Below, piece after piece: positions 1-8,997 of a DNA stretch of 64,000 bases. Where the stretch lies: contig BPJS01000001.1 in the NCBI GenBank assembly GCA_026004735.1, positions 3,820,859 to 3,884,858 on the forward strand, given 5' to 3'. The first letter of the stretch is position 1. Every line of letters begins with the position of its first letter. A model generated the notes under the pieces. The model made no database searches. It was given only the letters and a program-made list of their open reading frames with translations, and was not told the DNA's origin. The DNA is from Isosphaeraceae bacterium (GTDB taxonomy: Bacteria > Planctomycetota > Planctomycetia > Isosphaerales > Isosphaeraceae). Both the position numbers and the translations under genes were made by a program.

Positions 1-257
1 GGAGCCGACTGGCTGGCCGAGCGGTCAAGCAGGGCCTGGTAACGGGAGCCGTCGAGGAGGACGAAGTCGGGGTTGGCGAAGCGGGAGAGCAGGGCGTTGA
101 GGTCGGCGGGCATGCCGAGAATGACAAAGAGCGGGTCGGACGAGGGAGCGGGCGACGCGGCCGGCTGGCTCACCGTGGGCCGCTCGGTCTGTTGCGCCCC
201 GACCGGGATGACGGTCAACGCGAACAAGGACATTGCCGCGAGGATGGGCCGGCACAA
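1..257 (-). CDS. Secreted protein, N-terminal part only (truncated by window edge)
   Basis: The frame is open from the left edge to a TTG at 257 or an ATG at 233. From the TTG the product begins MCRPILAAMSLFALTVIPVG, followed by AQQ. This is a typical signal peptide (short basic start, hydrophobic core, AQ-type cleavage site). A Pro/Ser/Ala-rich linker follows, then a segment containing LFVILGMPADLNALLSRF and FVLLDGSRYQALLDR. An in-frame TGA lies just upstream of the TTG. I do not recognise the family. The function is unknown and the rest of the gene lies outside the window. Exported location is inferred from the signal peptide. Confidence 0.6.
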   Translation of the reverse strand, partial: MCRPILAAMSLFALTVIPVGAQQTERPTVSQPAASPAPSSDPLFVILGMPADLNALLSRFANPDFVLLDGSRYQALLDRSASQSA

Positions 258-430
258 GGGGTGCGGTTCCGTGGGGTGTCAGCGCTGAGCCAGGCCTTCA
301 CAAGGAGGCGAGCGATCACGAGCGGATCGTCGGAGGCGAAGGCCGGATAGTGAAGTGTACAGGACACAGAGAGTTTACCGCCTAGGCGGTCGGTGCGGGA
401 ATCGGTTGAGCCGTTGGCTTTCTACGGAGT

Positions 431-1237
<807 letters not shown>

Positions 1238-1388
1238 GACGTTTTCTCCCGGGTTGACGGCACAGGTCCGTTACCAAAAAGCGGATCGAAGGGTCGAAGC
1301 GACGCAGTCACGGAGGCGACTTCGTAAGTCAAAGGCGAGGGGTGAGGGACGGTGCCGACGGGCAGTGGTCGGCGGGCTTGGGGCGGAT

Positions 1389-3332
1389 TTAGCGATTACG
1401 GGACCGGGGAGGGAGCAGGTCGCGCCAGGCTTTGAGGCCCCGTGGGGTGGGTTCTTCGGGGTCGTAACCCATCGAATCGCCGCGGCGGGTAATTCGGATC
1501 AGGTTGTCGAGGGCGAGTTCTCGGATGGCGAGGTCTGGGTGTTCGAGGGCAGCGAGCAGCTGGGAACGGATCGTCTCGTCGGCAAGGTCTTCGGGGCTGT
1601 AGCCGCGGAGTAAGGCGGCAGCCAGCGAACCCCAGGATGGGTCGCGTTGGGCGCGTTGGAGATCCTGGAGGAGGCGGTTGGAGGCAGACTCGCCGCGGGT
1701 GAGGGCCTGGCGTAGGGCGTCGATGGCGGCGCGGCGGGTTTCGGGCTGGCGGGGGGTCTGGAGGGCGTCGATCAAGAGGGGAAATTGATTCAAGAGGCTC
1801 AGGGCTTGGAAGGCCAGGCGGCGGATGCTGGGCGACTCGGCGTTGATGGCCTCGACCAGGCTGGTGATGGGAGGCTTTTCGGGTTTGAAGAAGCTGAGGA
1901 GCTGGCGGCCGGCCTCGTCGCGGTCGACGGGCGGCGTGGGCTCGAGCACCCAGGCCGGGGAAGGCTCGACGATTTGTTCGCGGAGTTCGCCGGTGGGCGA
2001 GAAGGCTAGGCGAACCGGCCCGCGCACGGTCTGATCCTGGCCGGCGTGGCGAAAGGAGAGTTCGGCCTCGGGGAGGTAAATAACTAGGCCAGGTTCGGGG
2101 GTCCGGGATTGTCCGGGTTGCCATTGCCGGGTTCGCTCCAGACCGACGGGTACATCCGTCGGGAGGGTTAGGGCGAGGGTCGCCTCGGGGAGGGCGATGT
2201 TCAGACGCGCGGCGGCGGCGTCGGCTCGGGCGATAAGCCGGCCCTCGTCGAGAGCAATCGATGGCGAATTTTCCGCGGTCGGTTCGAGGAGGCGGATCTG
2301 GGTGGCGTCGATCAGTTGGATCGAGAGGGAGTCGATCCGCAGGGTGGAGCGGAACGGGTCGAGGTTGAGCAGCGGCTCTCCGGGGTTGAGGGCAGCGCCG
2401 GCGGAGAGGCGTCGCCATGCGCCGCCGGCTTCGGCCCGGGTGAGCAGGACGCCCGATTCGGATTCGAGGGTAGCGATCGGTTTGGCGGCCGGGGGAGCGG
2501 GTTCGGGCTGGGGCATCGCCTCGGGCGGTGCAGCCTCTTCGCCGGGAGCGTCGGCGGGGCGGAGCGGATCGGCACGCTCAACGTTGGCCAGGGCGGGAGG
2601 CGGCATGGGCCGTTCGGCGACGGGTGGGACGACTCCGAGATTGGGCTGGGCGATGGCCGGCTCCTTGGGCTGGGCTGGGACGTTCTGGGCCACGGCCGCA
2701 GGTTGGCCGGCGGGAGCGGGAGGGGGGGCGGAGGCGATCGGGGTTGAGTCCGCGGGCCGAGGCCGCGGCCGGAGGTTGTCCCAGGTGGACCAGCCCAGGA
2801 GGAGCGCCGCGAGGGTGATGGCGACGGCGGTTCGCCGCGCGTTGGCGCTGGGCTGGGTGGTCGGCTCCGGCCGCCAGGTGGGGACCTCGGCGGCGACTGG
2901 ATCGGGTTTGACTGGGGCAGCCGATCGGCGGGCTCGTTCGCCGAGTGCCTCGCGTCCCTTGACCAGGTGATACATACGATAACGGGCATCGGGAGGGACT
3001 TTGGCCTTCTGGCCGAGGAGGCTGAGAATCTGGTGCGCGCTGGCGACCTCGGCCAGGTGGACGTCGGACTTGAGGCAGAGGCGTTCGTACTCGGCGACCT
3101 TGTCGGCCGGCAACGTGTTGTCCAGGTAGTCGGCGACGAGGTTGGGATCGGTAGCCTCCGGTCCCGAGGATGGAGGAACAGAGAGTCGGCGTTGCCGGGT
3201 GACCTTGCGGATTCGCTCGACCAGTTCGCGGGCGTAGGCGCTTTCGTGGACTTGCTGGCCGATGGCGCGGACCTCGGCGGCGGGCAGAGTGTCGTCGAGC
3301 CAGCAGAGGAGGGTTCGCAGGGTGAGTCGCAT
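1389..3332 (-). CDS. Membrane protein with two anti-sigma-like N-terminal repeats and C-terminal HEAT-like repeats
   Basis: 647 aa. The N-terminal ~110 residues hold two related segments with the signatures LCWLDDTLPAAEV and VADYLDNTLPADKV, each followed by a helical stretch. They resemble anti-sigma zinc-finger helices but lack the Cys/His ligands. A Pro/Ala-rich linker surrounds one transmembrane segment (TAVAITLAALLLGWSTW, about residue 170). The middle (about 270-440) is beta-rich and FecR-like in feel (GVLLTRAEAGGAWRRL, GEPLLNLDPFRSTLRID). The C-terminus, from about 460, carries helical HEAT-like repeats (SIRRLAFQALSLL, LAIRELALDNLIRI). This gives a cytoplasmic N-terminus and periplasmic C-terminus, with a signalling or scaffolding role as inference. 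The exact family is not recognised. Confidence 0.75.
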   Translation of the reverse strand: MRLTLRTLLCWLDDTLPAAEVRAIGQQVHESAYARELVERIRKVTRQRRLSVPPSSGPEATDPNLVADYLDNTLPADKVAEYERLCLKSDVHLAEVASAHQILSLLGQKAKVPPDARYRMYHLVKGREALGERARRSAAPVKPDPVAAEVPTWRPEPTTQPSANARRTAVAITLAALLLGWSTWDNLRPRPRPADSTPIASAPPPAPAGQPAAVAQNVPAQPKEPAIAQPNLGVVPPVAERPMPPPALANVERADPLRPADAPGEEAAPPEAMPQPEPAPPAAKPIATLESESGVLLTRAEAGGAWRRLSAGAALNPGEPLLNLDPFRSTLRIDSLSIQLIDATQIRLLEPTAENSPSIALDEGRLIARADAAAARLNIALPEATLALTLPTDVPVGLERTRQWQPGQSRTPEPGLVIYLPEAELSFRHAGQDQTVRGPVRLAFSPTGELREQIVEPSPAWVLEPTPPVDRDEAGRQLLSFFKPEKPPITSLVEAINAESPSIRRLAFQALSLLNQFPLLIDALQTPRQPETRRAAIDALRQALTRGESASNRLLQDLQRAQRDPSWGSLAAALLRGYSPEDLADETIRSQLLAALEHPDLAIRELALDNLIRITRRGDSMGYDPEEPTPRGLKAWRDLLPPRSRNR

Positions 3333-3379
3333 GGTCGAGCCGTGGGCCAGGGGTGGGGACGTTCGATGCCTCTCCGATA

Positions 3380-5590
3380 TTAGTGCATTTTGCGACGGCG
3401 ATCCGTAGGAGCGTGTTCGGCGACCACGGCGTAGATCCGAAGGTGGCGGTCGGCGTGGAGCAGGCGGAACTGGTCGGGGCGGCTGTCGGCCCAGGTCCGC
3501 TCGATGGGGAAAAAGTCGTTGTCGTAGGGGTTGAGACGGCCGCGGAGCGGGTCGGCGCGGGCGACGACGAGGAGCCGGATGGCGTGACGGCGGAGGTTGG
3601 CAAGCCAGGCGTCGGGATCGGGCCAGAGCCGCTCCCAGCTCGGGCGAGGGTCAGGCCAGGTGGGCGGGAGGCCGCGGCGGATGGCCTCGCGATGGTAGTC
3701 GTGGGGCAGCCAGTCGTCGTGGCCGTCGATGTTGACGTACCGGACGTCGTTGCGCATCCGACCGGCGAACAGGTAATACGGGATGTCGGTCCCGGCGTAG
3801 GCGACCCGAGTGCCCTGGACGGGTGAGGCGGTTTCGAGCACGGCCCAGCCGGGCAGGTAGTCGGGGAAATCGGCCGGATAGATTCGCCGCAGGGCCTGTG
3901 AGGTCAGTTCGTGCCAGCCCACGCCGCCGAGGAGGACCAAAAGCGTCGCGCCGAGGGCCGTCAGGCGGTGCCATCGCGAGGGTTGGCCCCAGAGCCAGAT
4001 GGCGGCCAGCCCAAGCCCGACGGCGAGCCAGGCGATGCCGTACCCGCTCCAGCGGATAGGGCCGGGGAGGGAGGCATGGGGTGTCTCGATCAGGGGGAGG
4101 ATGGCCGTCAGAGGCTGCGGGATTCGATCGGTCAGCGACCACAAGGCGCGGCTGCCGTAAGTTGTGGTGGGCCAGCCTGGCCCGGTGAGCAGATGGACGA
4201 CGACCAGACTGGCGGCTGCCACGACCCGCCAGGGACGGTCTAGAAGACGGGCCAGGGCGATCGCCGCTAGACCGAAGCTATGCAGCATGAACCGCTGCTG
4301 GGTGCGGTAGGGGATCAGGATCCAATAAAGCATGAGGTTGAGCAGGGCGAGGGCCGAGAGTGTCCAGACCCAGCGGTCGGTGGGCTGGCGAATACGGCCG
4401 AGGCGCCAAAACCCCGCCAGAGCCAGACACCAGAGCGGGATCAGCCGGACGTCGAGGACGGCGGACAGGATGTCAACGAAGGCTGCCAGATCGGTCACGG
4501 GCAGGTAGTAGGGGCTGTTGGCCATCGCGGCAGGCTGGTACCAGCCGGTCAGCCAGGTTCGGCCCGCGAATTCGAGGTGAGCCGGATAGAGCGGGTTGCC
4601 GGTTCGGAGCAGGTTGGATGCGAACCAGTAGGAGACCGGGCAGAGCGTGGCCGCCAAGAAGAGGAGGGCCGAGCCGAGGCCATGGTGGGGGATGAGAGAG
4701 AGAACGACGAGCGCGGCCAGTGGGCCGACGAAGATTGTCCCGGTGGGCTTGCAGCCCCAGGCCAGGCCAAGGGCCAGGCCGGCCAGAGCGAGCGTGCCCA
4801 GGTTGCGTCGGCCCCGGTCGAACCGGATGAGACCGTAGACGCCCGCCAGGTAGGCGGCCGTGAAGAGGGTGTCGACGTTGGCTTCGAACGAGAAGAGCAA
4901 CAGCGGCAGAATGGTGGTGAATGCGCAGGCGGCGACGATGGCCGCCGAGCGGGTTGCGCCCAGATCGCGCGCCATGCGAACGACCAGCCAGCCCGCGGCC
5001 AGCAGCGCCGGTGCTTGGCCGACCCGAGCAAGGCGGTCGCCTCCCCAACCGATCATCAACCAGGCAAACCAGAGATCGCCGTTGGCGGGAAAGTAGGGTG
5101 CGGCGGACTCTCCGAACGGGACCGGGACAAGCCCCAGCGCGTGGGCTTTCCACCAGCGGGCTGCGAAATAAAGGTGATAGATCGGCCCGTCGCTGACGAC
5201 CTTGACCGGATAGGCCAACGAGTGCACGCACAGCATCAAGGCCGCGGCGAGCGTGGCTCCCAGGGCGAACCAGGCGGCCAGACGCTCGGCCCATCCCTCG
5301 ACGATGCCAGAGCCGACCGGCGGCGCGTCGTCGGCGTCGTCGGGGCAGCGACCGCGGGCAAGGACTCCGGCGATCAGCAGGCCCAGAAGGGTCCAGGCCA
5401 GCAACGGCCCGCGGCCAAGCAGGCTCAGACTGCCCAATAGCTGCATCCCCAGGACCAGCCAGGTGGCGGCCAGGATCGCGGCAGCCCAGATGCGACCGGG
5501 GCGGTCCCGCGGCGGCTCAAGCCGCGAAGCAGCCAACCAGCCAGCCAGAGCCAAGAGGCCATTGAGCGTGAGGGTCCAAACGACGGCCAA
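3380..5590 (-). CDS. Large polytopic membrane protein, GT-C (GT39-like) glycosyltransferase candidate
   Basis: 736 aa with roughly a dozen hydrophobic segments, for example LNGLLALAGWLAASRL at the start and LLLFLAATLCPVSYWF-like helices later, then a soluble C-terminal region of about 130 residues (YVNIDGHDDWLPHDY; LLVVARADP). Long non-repetitive helices with a first-loop acidic/aromatic stretch and a C-terminal soluble domain resemble GT-C fold glycosyltransferases that use polyprenyl-linked sugars. I see no decisive catalytic motif, so this is a family-level guess. The track-supported start is TTG at 5590 with no clear Shine-Dalgarno, and the true start could lie slightly downstream. The gene sits 47 bp upstream of the HEAT-repeat protein gene on the same strand and may be co-transcribed with it. 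Confidence 0.7.
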   Translation of the reverse strand: MAVVWTLTLNGLLALAGWLAASRLEPPRDRPGRIWAAAILAATWLVLGMQLLGSLSLLGRGPLLAWTLLGLLIAGVLARGRCPDDADDAPPVGSGIVEGWAERLAAWFALGATLAAALMLCVHSLAYPVKVVSDGPIYHLYFAARWWKAHALGLVPVPFGESAAPYFPANGDLWFAWLMIGWGGDRLARVGQAPALLAAGWLVVRMARDLGATRSAAIVAACAFTTILPLLLFSFEANVDTLFTAAYLAGVYGLIRFDRGRRNLGTLALAGLALGLAWGCKPTGTIFVGPLAALVVLSLIPHHGLGSALLFLAATLCPVSYWFASNLLRTGNPLYPAHLEFAGRTWLTGWYQPAAMANSPYYLPVTDLAAFVDILSAVLDVRLIPLWCLALAGFWRLGRIRQPTDRWVWTLSALALLNLMLYWILIPYRTQQRFMLHSFGLAAIALARLLDRPWRVVAAASLVVVHLLTGPGWPTTTYGSRALWSLTDRIPQPLTAILPLIETPHASLPGPIRWSGYGIAWLAVGLGLAAIWLWGQPSRWHRLTALGATLLVLLGGVGWHELTSQALRRIYPADFPDYLPGWAVLETASPVQGTRVAYAGTDIPYYLFAGRMRNDVRYVNIDGHDDWLPHDYHREAIRRGLPPTWPDPRPSWERLWPDPDAWLANLRRHAIRLLVVARADPLRGRLNPYDNDFFPIERTWADSRPDQFRLLHADRHLRIYAVVAEHAPTDRRRKMH

Positions 5591-5597
5591 GAAGCAT

Positions 5598-6337
5598 AAC
5601 CCGTAGGGAGGTGGGACCTGTTCCCAAGTGATCGTTATTGTACGCTGAAAGTCGACGCTGGCGCGGACGCCTTGGCGGCGAGACTTCGGGCGTCGGTGCC
5701 GGCTACACGCTTACGAGTCTAGGGCCCATTTCATTGAGTGGACGAAGTCCGACTGAGTGGTTGGGGCGATCCGATTTGTCCCGGATACCGAGGCCCGCTC
5801 GATGGATGCCCGAGTGCCTGGGAGGTACAGGCCGACGGTGCCGGTCGTTTCGCAGCGCGAGGGAGGGGGTTCGACTGGGATCCGCTTGACGTCTGAGGGC
5901 CCAGGCCGCGTCGATCGGGGCGATGGTCCGTTGGTTCGTGCGCGTGCGACTGCCACGCCGCGATTCGGATTCGGCGCGGAACTCAGTGAGCTGGAGCGGA
6001 TGGCGGCTGACTACGGAACGATGAGAACAGCAGCTCCGTTGGCCGCCGTTGATCCCGCGCTGACCAGAACCCGAGCCAGCCCCTTCACGGGCCAGATCGA
6101 GCCGACCGCCGCGTGTCCGATCCTGACGATCGTCGCTCAGAGTCTTCAGGTCCGGTCCGCTTAAGATGGCATGCTTGCTGCGGCTTTAGGCGCGATGGGT
6201 CGAGCCACGCCGTCCTGCGGTTGTTGGGCTGGGGATTATCTTGTTGCGGTCCGGAGCGTGAACTGGGCCAAGCTGGATGGAGGGGTTGTGAGGGTCGATC
6301 AACGGATCGATCAGATAAGGGCAATTTGATCCGGATG
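5598..6337. other. Non-coding stretch between divergent genes
   Basis: About 740 bases without a convincing gene. The open frame at 5757-6164 (+) has no Shine-Dalgarno and a composition typical of chance frames in GC-rich DNA. A possible minus-strand -10 element (TACAAT, 5642-5637) lies about 47 bases before the TTG start of the membrane protein gene but has no matching -35. Close to the ROK gene there is a perfect 6-bp inverted repeat, TCGATC-aacg-GATCGA (6295-6310). No tRNA or recognisable RNA fold was seen. Confidence 0.5.
6295..6310. promoter_or_regulatory. Inverted repeat upstream of ROK gene, possible operator
   Basis: TCGATC-aacg-GATCGA is a perfect 6-bp dyad with a 4-base spacer, ending 37 bases before the GTG start of the ROK gene. 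The position would suit a repressor site near the promoter. No regulator gene is adjacent, and short dyads built from GATC are common by chance, so this is tentative. Confidence 0.3.
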
Positions 6338-6347
6338 GAGGAGCAGA

Positions 6348-7322
6348 GTGGCGGTGCCGTTGATGCTCGGGGTTGAGATTGGGGGGACCAAGCTCCAGCT
6401 TGGCTTGGGGCGGGGTGATGGACGGATTTTAGGCTTGCGCAGGCTGGAGATTCGACCCGAGGGAGGGGCCGAGTCGATTTTGGAATCGCTTTCCCAAGCG
6501 ATCGAGCCGCTCGTGATGGCGTGTGGCCAAGGCTGGCCGGTCGCGGCTGGAATCGGCTTTGGGGGGCCGGTTGATCCGGCCGCTGGTGTGATTCTCCGGT
6601 CGAACCACGTCGCGGGGTGGAGTGGGTTTCCGATTGTGCGCTACGTTTCGCGGACGTTGCGAATTCCGCTGGTTGTGCTCCAGAACGACTCGGATGTGGC
6701 GGCGTTGGCCGAGGCGCGACTGGGCGCCGGGCGGGGGCACTCTCCGGTCTTGTACGTCAACAGTGGAAGCGGAGTGGGAGGGGGATTGGTCATAGATGGG
6801 GTGATTTATCGAGGATCGGGATCGGGAGCCGTCGAGATCGGGCACGTCGTGCTGAGCGACCCCGAGGAGGGGGCGTGGCAGACGGTCGAAGAGCGTGCGT
6901 CGGGTTGGGCGATTGGTCGGGCTGGTCGTGAGTTGGTTTCCTCTGGTCAGGCCGCGCCGGATGGGCCGCTGATGCGTGGGTGCGGAGGCGATCCGGAGCG
7001 GGTCACCGGCGAGCTGGTGGGGCGGGCGGCGATTGAGGGTGACCCGGCGGCGCTGTTGATTGTGGAACGTGCCGCTCGAGCCTTGGGGGCGGGGATCGCC
7101 ATGGCCGCGAACCTGTTGGCCCCCTCGCGGGTCATCCTCGGTGGAGGGGTTTCCCAACTGCCTCCGCTGCTCTGGCTCGAACCGATCCGTCGCGTCGCCC
7201 GCCAGCGCACTTACGAACCGATCCGGCTCGAGATTGTCACGGCCGAGCTGGGACAAGACGTTGTCGTCCAGGGAGCGCTTTTGGTGGCGGCCGAAGCCTG
7301 GACAAAGCTGGCCAGCGGGTGA
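6348..7322 (+). CDS. ROK family sugar kinase (glucokinase-like) without the ROK zinc motif
   Basis: 324 aa, normal ROK length. It would phosphorylate glucose or a related hexose with ATP in the cytoplasm. Visible motifs are the phosphate-binding VEIGGTK at 9-15, FGGPVD, the catalytic-base region LQNDSDVAALAEA, the glycine-rich NSGSGVGGG, and EIGH. Canonical ROK proteins follow EIGH with a Cys-rich zinc site (CxCGxxGCxE). Here the same stretch reads VVLSDPEEGAWQTVEERASG and has no cysteine, so zinc binding is lost while the kinase core looks intact. No N-terminal helix-turn-helix is present, so it is a kinase rather than a ROK repressor. The start is GTG at 6348, with GGAGGAG ending 5 bases upstream. 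Substrate specificity is uncertain. Confidence 0.85.
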   Translation: MAVPLMLGVEIGGTKLQLGLGRGDGRILGLRRLEIRPEGGAESILESLSQAIEPLVMACGQGWPVAAGIGFGGPVDPAAGVILRSNHVAGWSGFPIVRYVSRTLRIPLVVLQNDSDVAALAEARLGAGRGHSPVLYVNSGSGVGGGLVIDGVIYRGSGSGAVEIGHVVLSDPEEGAWQTVEERASGWAIGRAGRELVSSGQAAPDGPLMRGCGGDPERVTGELVGRAAIEGDPAALLIVERAARALGAGIAMAANLLAPSRVILGGGVSQLPPLLWLEPIRRVARQRTYEPIRLEIVTAELGQDVVVQGALLVAAEAWTKLASG

Positions 7323-7727
7323 TGACCAGGATCGTTGCATCGGGCCTAGATTTCGGGCACACGCTCGGGGGGGACTGATCTTGGCGGAAGGACGGTCTGA
7401 TCCCATAATTCCCACGGGTGCCCGAGAGAGAGAGCAGAGCGGCGGAGAAAATGATCGGCAGTGGTCCGCGGTTTGCGAGTGAGGATAGACGGGACGTGCG
7501 TCGCGGGCGGTTTGTACCGGTCGATGCGAGAAAAAAAGCCGCGGTGGCGATCAAATGGGTTGGTTCCGACGAATATGTTTGTGGAGGGAAGCGAAGCGAA
7601 CATGGAGATCGGCGGATTCTGATGCATTGTCGCACGCTTCTGTCACAACGGGGTTCGATTTGAGAACGCATTAGAGGAAGGGGAAGCTCGTCGCAAGGCA
7701 GGGAATCGCTGGGGCCCTTAACCCTGA
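7323..7727. other. Intergenic stretch upstream of small gene
   Basis: About 400 bases, less GC-rich than its surroundings. Open frames at 7418-7663 (+) and 7346-7627 (-) lack ribosome binding sites and use AGA and other codons rare in the neighbours, so I do not call them. The 3' end holds the leader of the 80-aa gene. There CCCTT (7715-7719) can pair with AAGGG (7728-7732), which is part of the Shine-Dalgarno. No terminator or RNA gene was recognised. Confidence 0.4.
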
Positions 7728-7735
7728 AAGGGGGG
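7728..7735 (+). promoter_or_regulatory. Strong ribosome binding site of the 80-aa gene
   Basis: AAGGGGGG lies 8 bases before the ATG at 7744 and decides that start. The upstream CCCTT at 7715-7719 is complementary to part of it, which could mask the site in the mRNA. Confidence 0.6.
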
Positions 7736-7743
7736 TCGACGTC

Positions 7744-7986
7744 ATGAGCGCGAAGCTGGCCGAAACCCAACACTGGCAGCGCAACCTGGCCTCATTGATC
7801 CGGTCGGGGCTGTTTGTGCGTGCCGAGACCGGCAGGGCGAACGGCCTCTTCACGGTGGTCGGGATTTATGGCGACGGCTCCCACTCGGCCCCGCTGGCGA
7901 AGTATTCGGACGAGCGGCGTGCGGTGGACGCGTGCGACCTGGTCAATATGCTCGCGCGGAGCGGGTTTTCAATCGAGGACAATTAG
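7744..7986 (+). CDS. Small conserved-looking hypothetical protein (80 aa)
   Basis: 80 aa, soluble, with no signal peptide or membrane segment. The sequence starts MSAKLAETQHWQRNLASLIR and contains GLFTVVGIYGDGSHSAPLAKYSD and AVDACDLVNMLARSGFSIEDN. A strong Shine-Dalgarno (AAGGGGGG, 8-base spacing) and GC-rich third codon positions support real coding. The alternating hydrophobic/charged pattern suggests a small alpha/beta domain. I do not recognise the family. It stands alone: the next gene downstream (metzincin) is convergent, ending at 8018. Confidence 0.65.
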   Translation: MSAKLAETQHWQRNLASLIRSGLFVRAETGRANGLFTVVGIYGDGSHSAPLAKYSDERRAVDACDLVNMLARSGFSIEDN

Positions 7987-8017
7987 GAGGCGGGAGCCGT
8001 CGTCCGATCACGGGGAA

Positions 8018-8974
8018 TCATGTGGACCCGCCGTTCCGGTTCGTTCCGGGGCGGCGGGTTCTGCGTTGAATCGGCTCGGGCAGTGGTCCGCCGTCCCACC
8101 AGCCGATTTCGCGCGCGGTGAGGGGGTCGATTCGGAGGCGGGTCAGCGATTCGTATCCCAAGAACATGATGTCATGTGGGGTCAGTTGGCCGCGTGGGTA
8201 GCGTTGCAGCGAGCGTCCGTATTTGTCGGTCGCGCCGAAGAGGTGAAGAAGCTCGTGGAGGAAGGTGATCGGGTCGGCGAAGACCGGTCCGTCGTGGGGT
8301 CCGTGGGGCGTCCCCTCGCGCGCATAGCAGACGGCCAGGCGGAGTCCTGGGATTCCGGTGTGCTGGTCTTCGAGCGCGAATGACTGTCCTCGGCTGAGGC
8401 TGTGGAGAAACCAGACGACGGTGTCCGAGTTGGCCCGGGCTGAAAGCGCGGCGATGAGCGAGGGGAGGTCGGGGTAGCCGTTCTGGATCGCTCCGGCTGA
8501 GGCTGCGCGGAGGAGAGCGAGCCACTCGGCGGTGTCTGAGATTTGGTCGAAGTGTTCCTGGGCGTCCGGGCCGAGAGGGTGGGGAGGGCGGGGCGAGTCA
8601 TCGAGGGCCACGACTTCGATCGGGCTGCGTTCGACGTGGAGCGGGATGCCCCAGTCGGCGGCCTCGCGGTTGAGCCAGTCGGCCGCGCGATCGAGCGCGC
8701 GGCGGGTGTGCTCGATTTCGGTCGGGGACCAGCGGCGGCCGTCGCGGCCCTGGAAGTAGGACGCCAGAGCGACGCGGCCGGAGAGCGGTGAGCGGACAGG
8801 CGGGACGGGCCGCCGATGAACCAGTCGGTAGACTTCGATGGAAGCGCCGATCACGGCGACGGCCGCCAGGCACCCCGCCAGCGCGAGTTCGCGGTGGGGT
8901 CCGGCCGGCAGGAGGACGGCGATCAGGCCGACGGCGGCGATCAGAATGGCCCAGGCGTAACCTCGAGCGGACAT
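8018..8974 (-). CDS. Membrane-anchored metzincin-like zinc metalloprotease
   Basis: 318 aa from the ATG at 8974. A longer open frame to 9145 would overlap malQ deeply and is rejected. The N-terminus has two hydrophobic segments (YAWAILIAAVGLIAVLL and ELALAGCLAAVAVIGASI) and would anchor the protein. The C-terminal half has HELLHLFGATD, a perfect HExxHxxGxxD zinc site of the metzincin type with Asp in the third-ligand position. It is followed by HDIMF, a plausible Met-turn, and DPLTAREIGW, a typical closing helix. I infer a zinc endopeptidase acting outside the cytoplasmic membrane. The substrate is unknown. It is the last gene of a four-gene minus-strand operon, 23 bp after malQ. Confidence 0.72.
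   Translation of the reverse strand: MSARGYAWAILIAAVGLIAVLLPAGPHRELALAGCLAAVAVIGASIEVYRLVHRRPVPPVRSPLSGRVALASYFQGRDGRRWSPTEIEHTRRALDRAADWLNREAADWGIPLHVERSPIEVVALDDSPRPPHPLGPDAQEHFDQISDTAEWLALLRAASAGAIQNGYPDLPSLIAALSARANSDTVVWFLHSLSRGQSFALEDQHTGIPGLRLAVCYAREGTPHGPHDGPVFADPITFLHELLHLFGATDKYGRSLQRYPRGQLTPHDIMFLGYESLTRLRIDPLTAREIGWWDGGPLPEPIQRRTRRPGTNRNGGST
8026..8059. terminator. Hairpin at convergent gene ends (candidate terminator)
   Basis: ACCCGCCG (8026-8033) pairs perfectly with CGGCGGGT (8052-8059), and an inner CCGG/CCGG stem can extend the fold. It overlaps the 3' end of the metzincin gene and lies 40 bases past the stop of the 80-aa gene. There is no T-tract on either side, so termination by this hairpin alone is uncertain. 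Confidence 0.35.
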
Positions 8975-8997
8975 GGGCGTCGGGTGGATCGGGTCGA

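Noticed and set aside
4280..5440. 386-codon plus-strand frame opposite the membrane protein gene
   Set aside because: Very Gln/Glu/Arg/Gly-rich composition caused by the opposite strand's hydrophobic codons. There is no Shine-Dalgarno.
5757..6164. 135-codon plus-strand frame in the 5.6-6.3 kb gap
   Set aside because: No ribosome binding site, Arg/Ser/Pro-rich and no recognisable fold, so left as non-coding.
7418..7663. 81-codon plus-strand frame before the 80-aa gene
   Set aside because: GTG start without Shine-Dalgarno and unusual AGA usage. Coding not supported.
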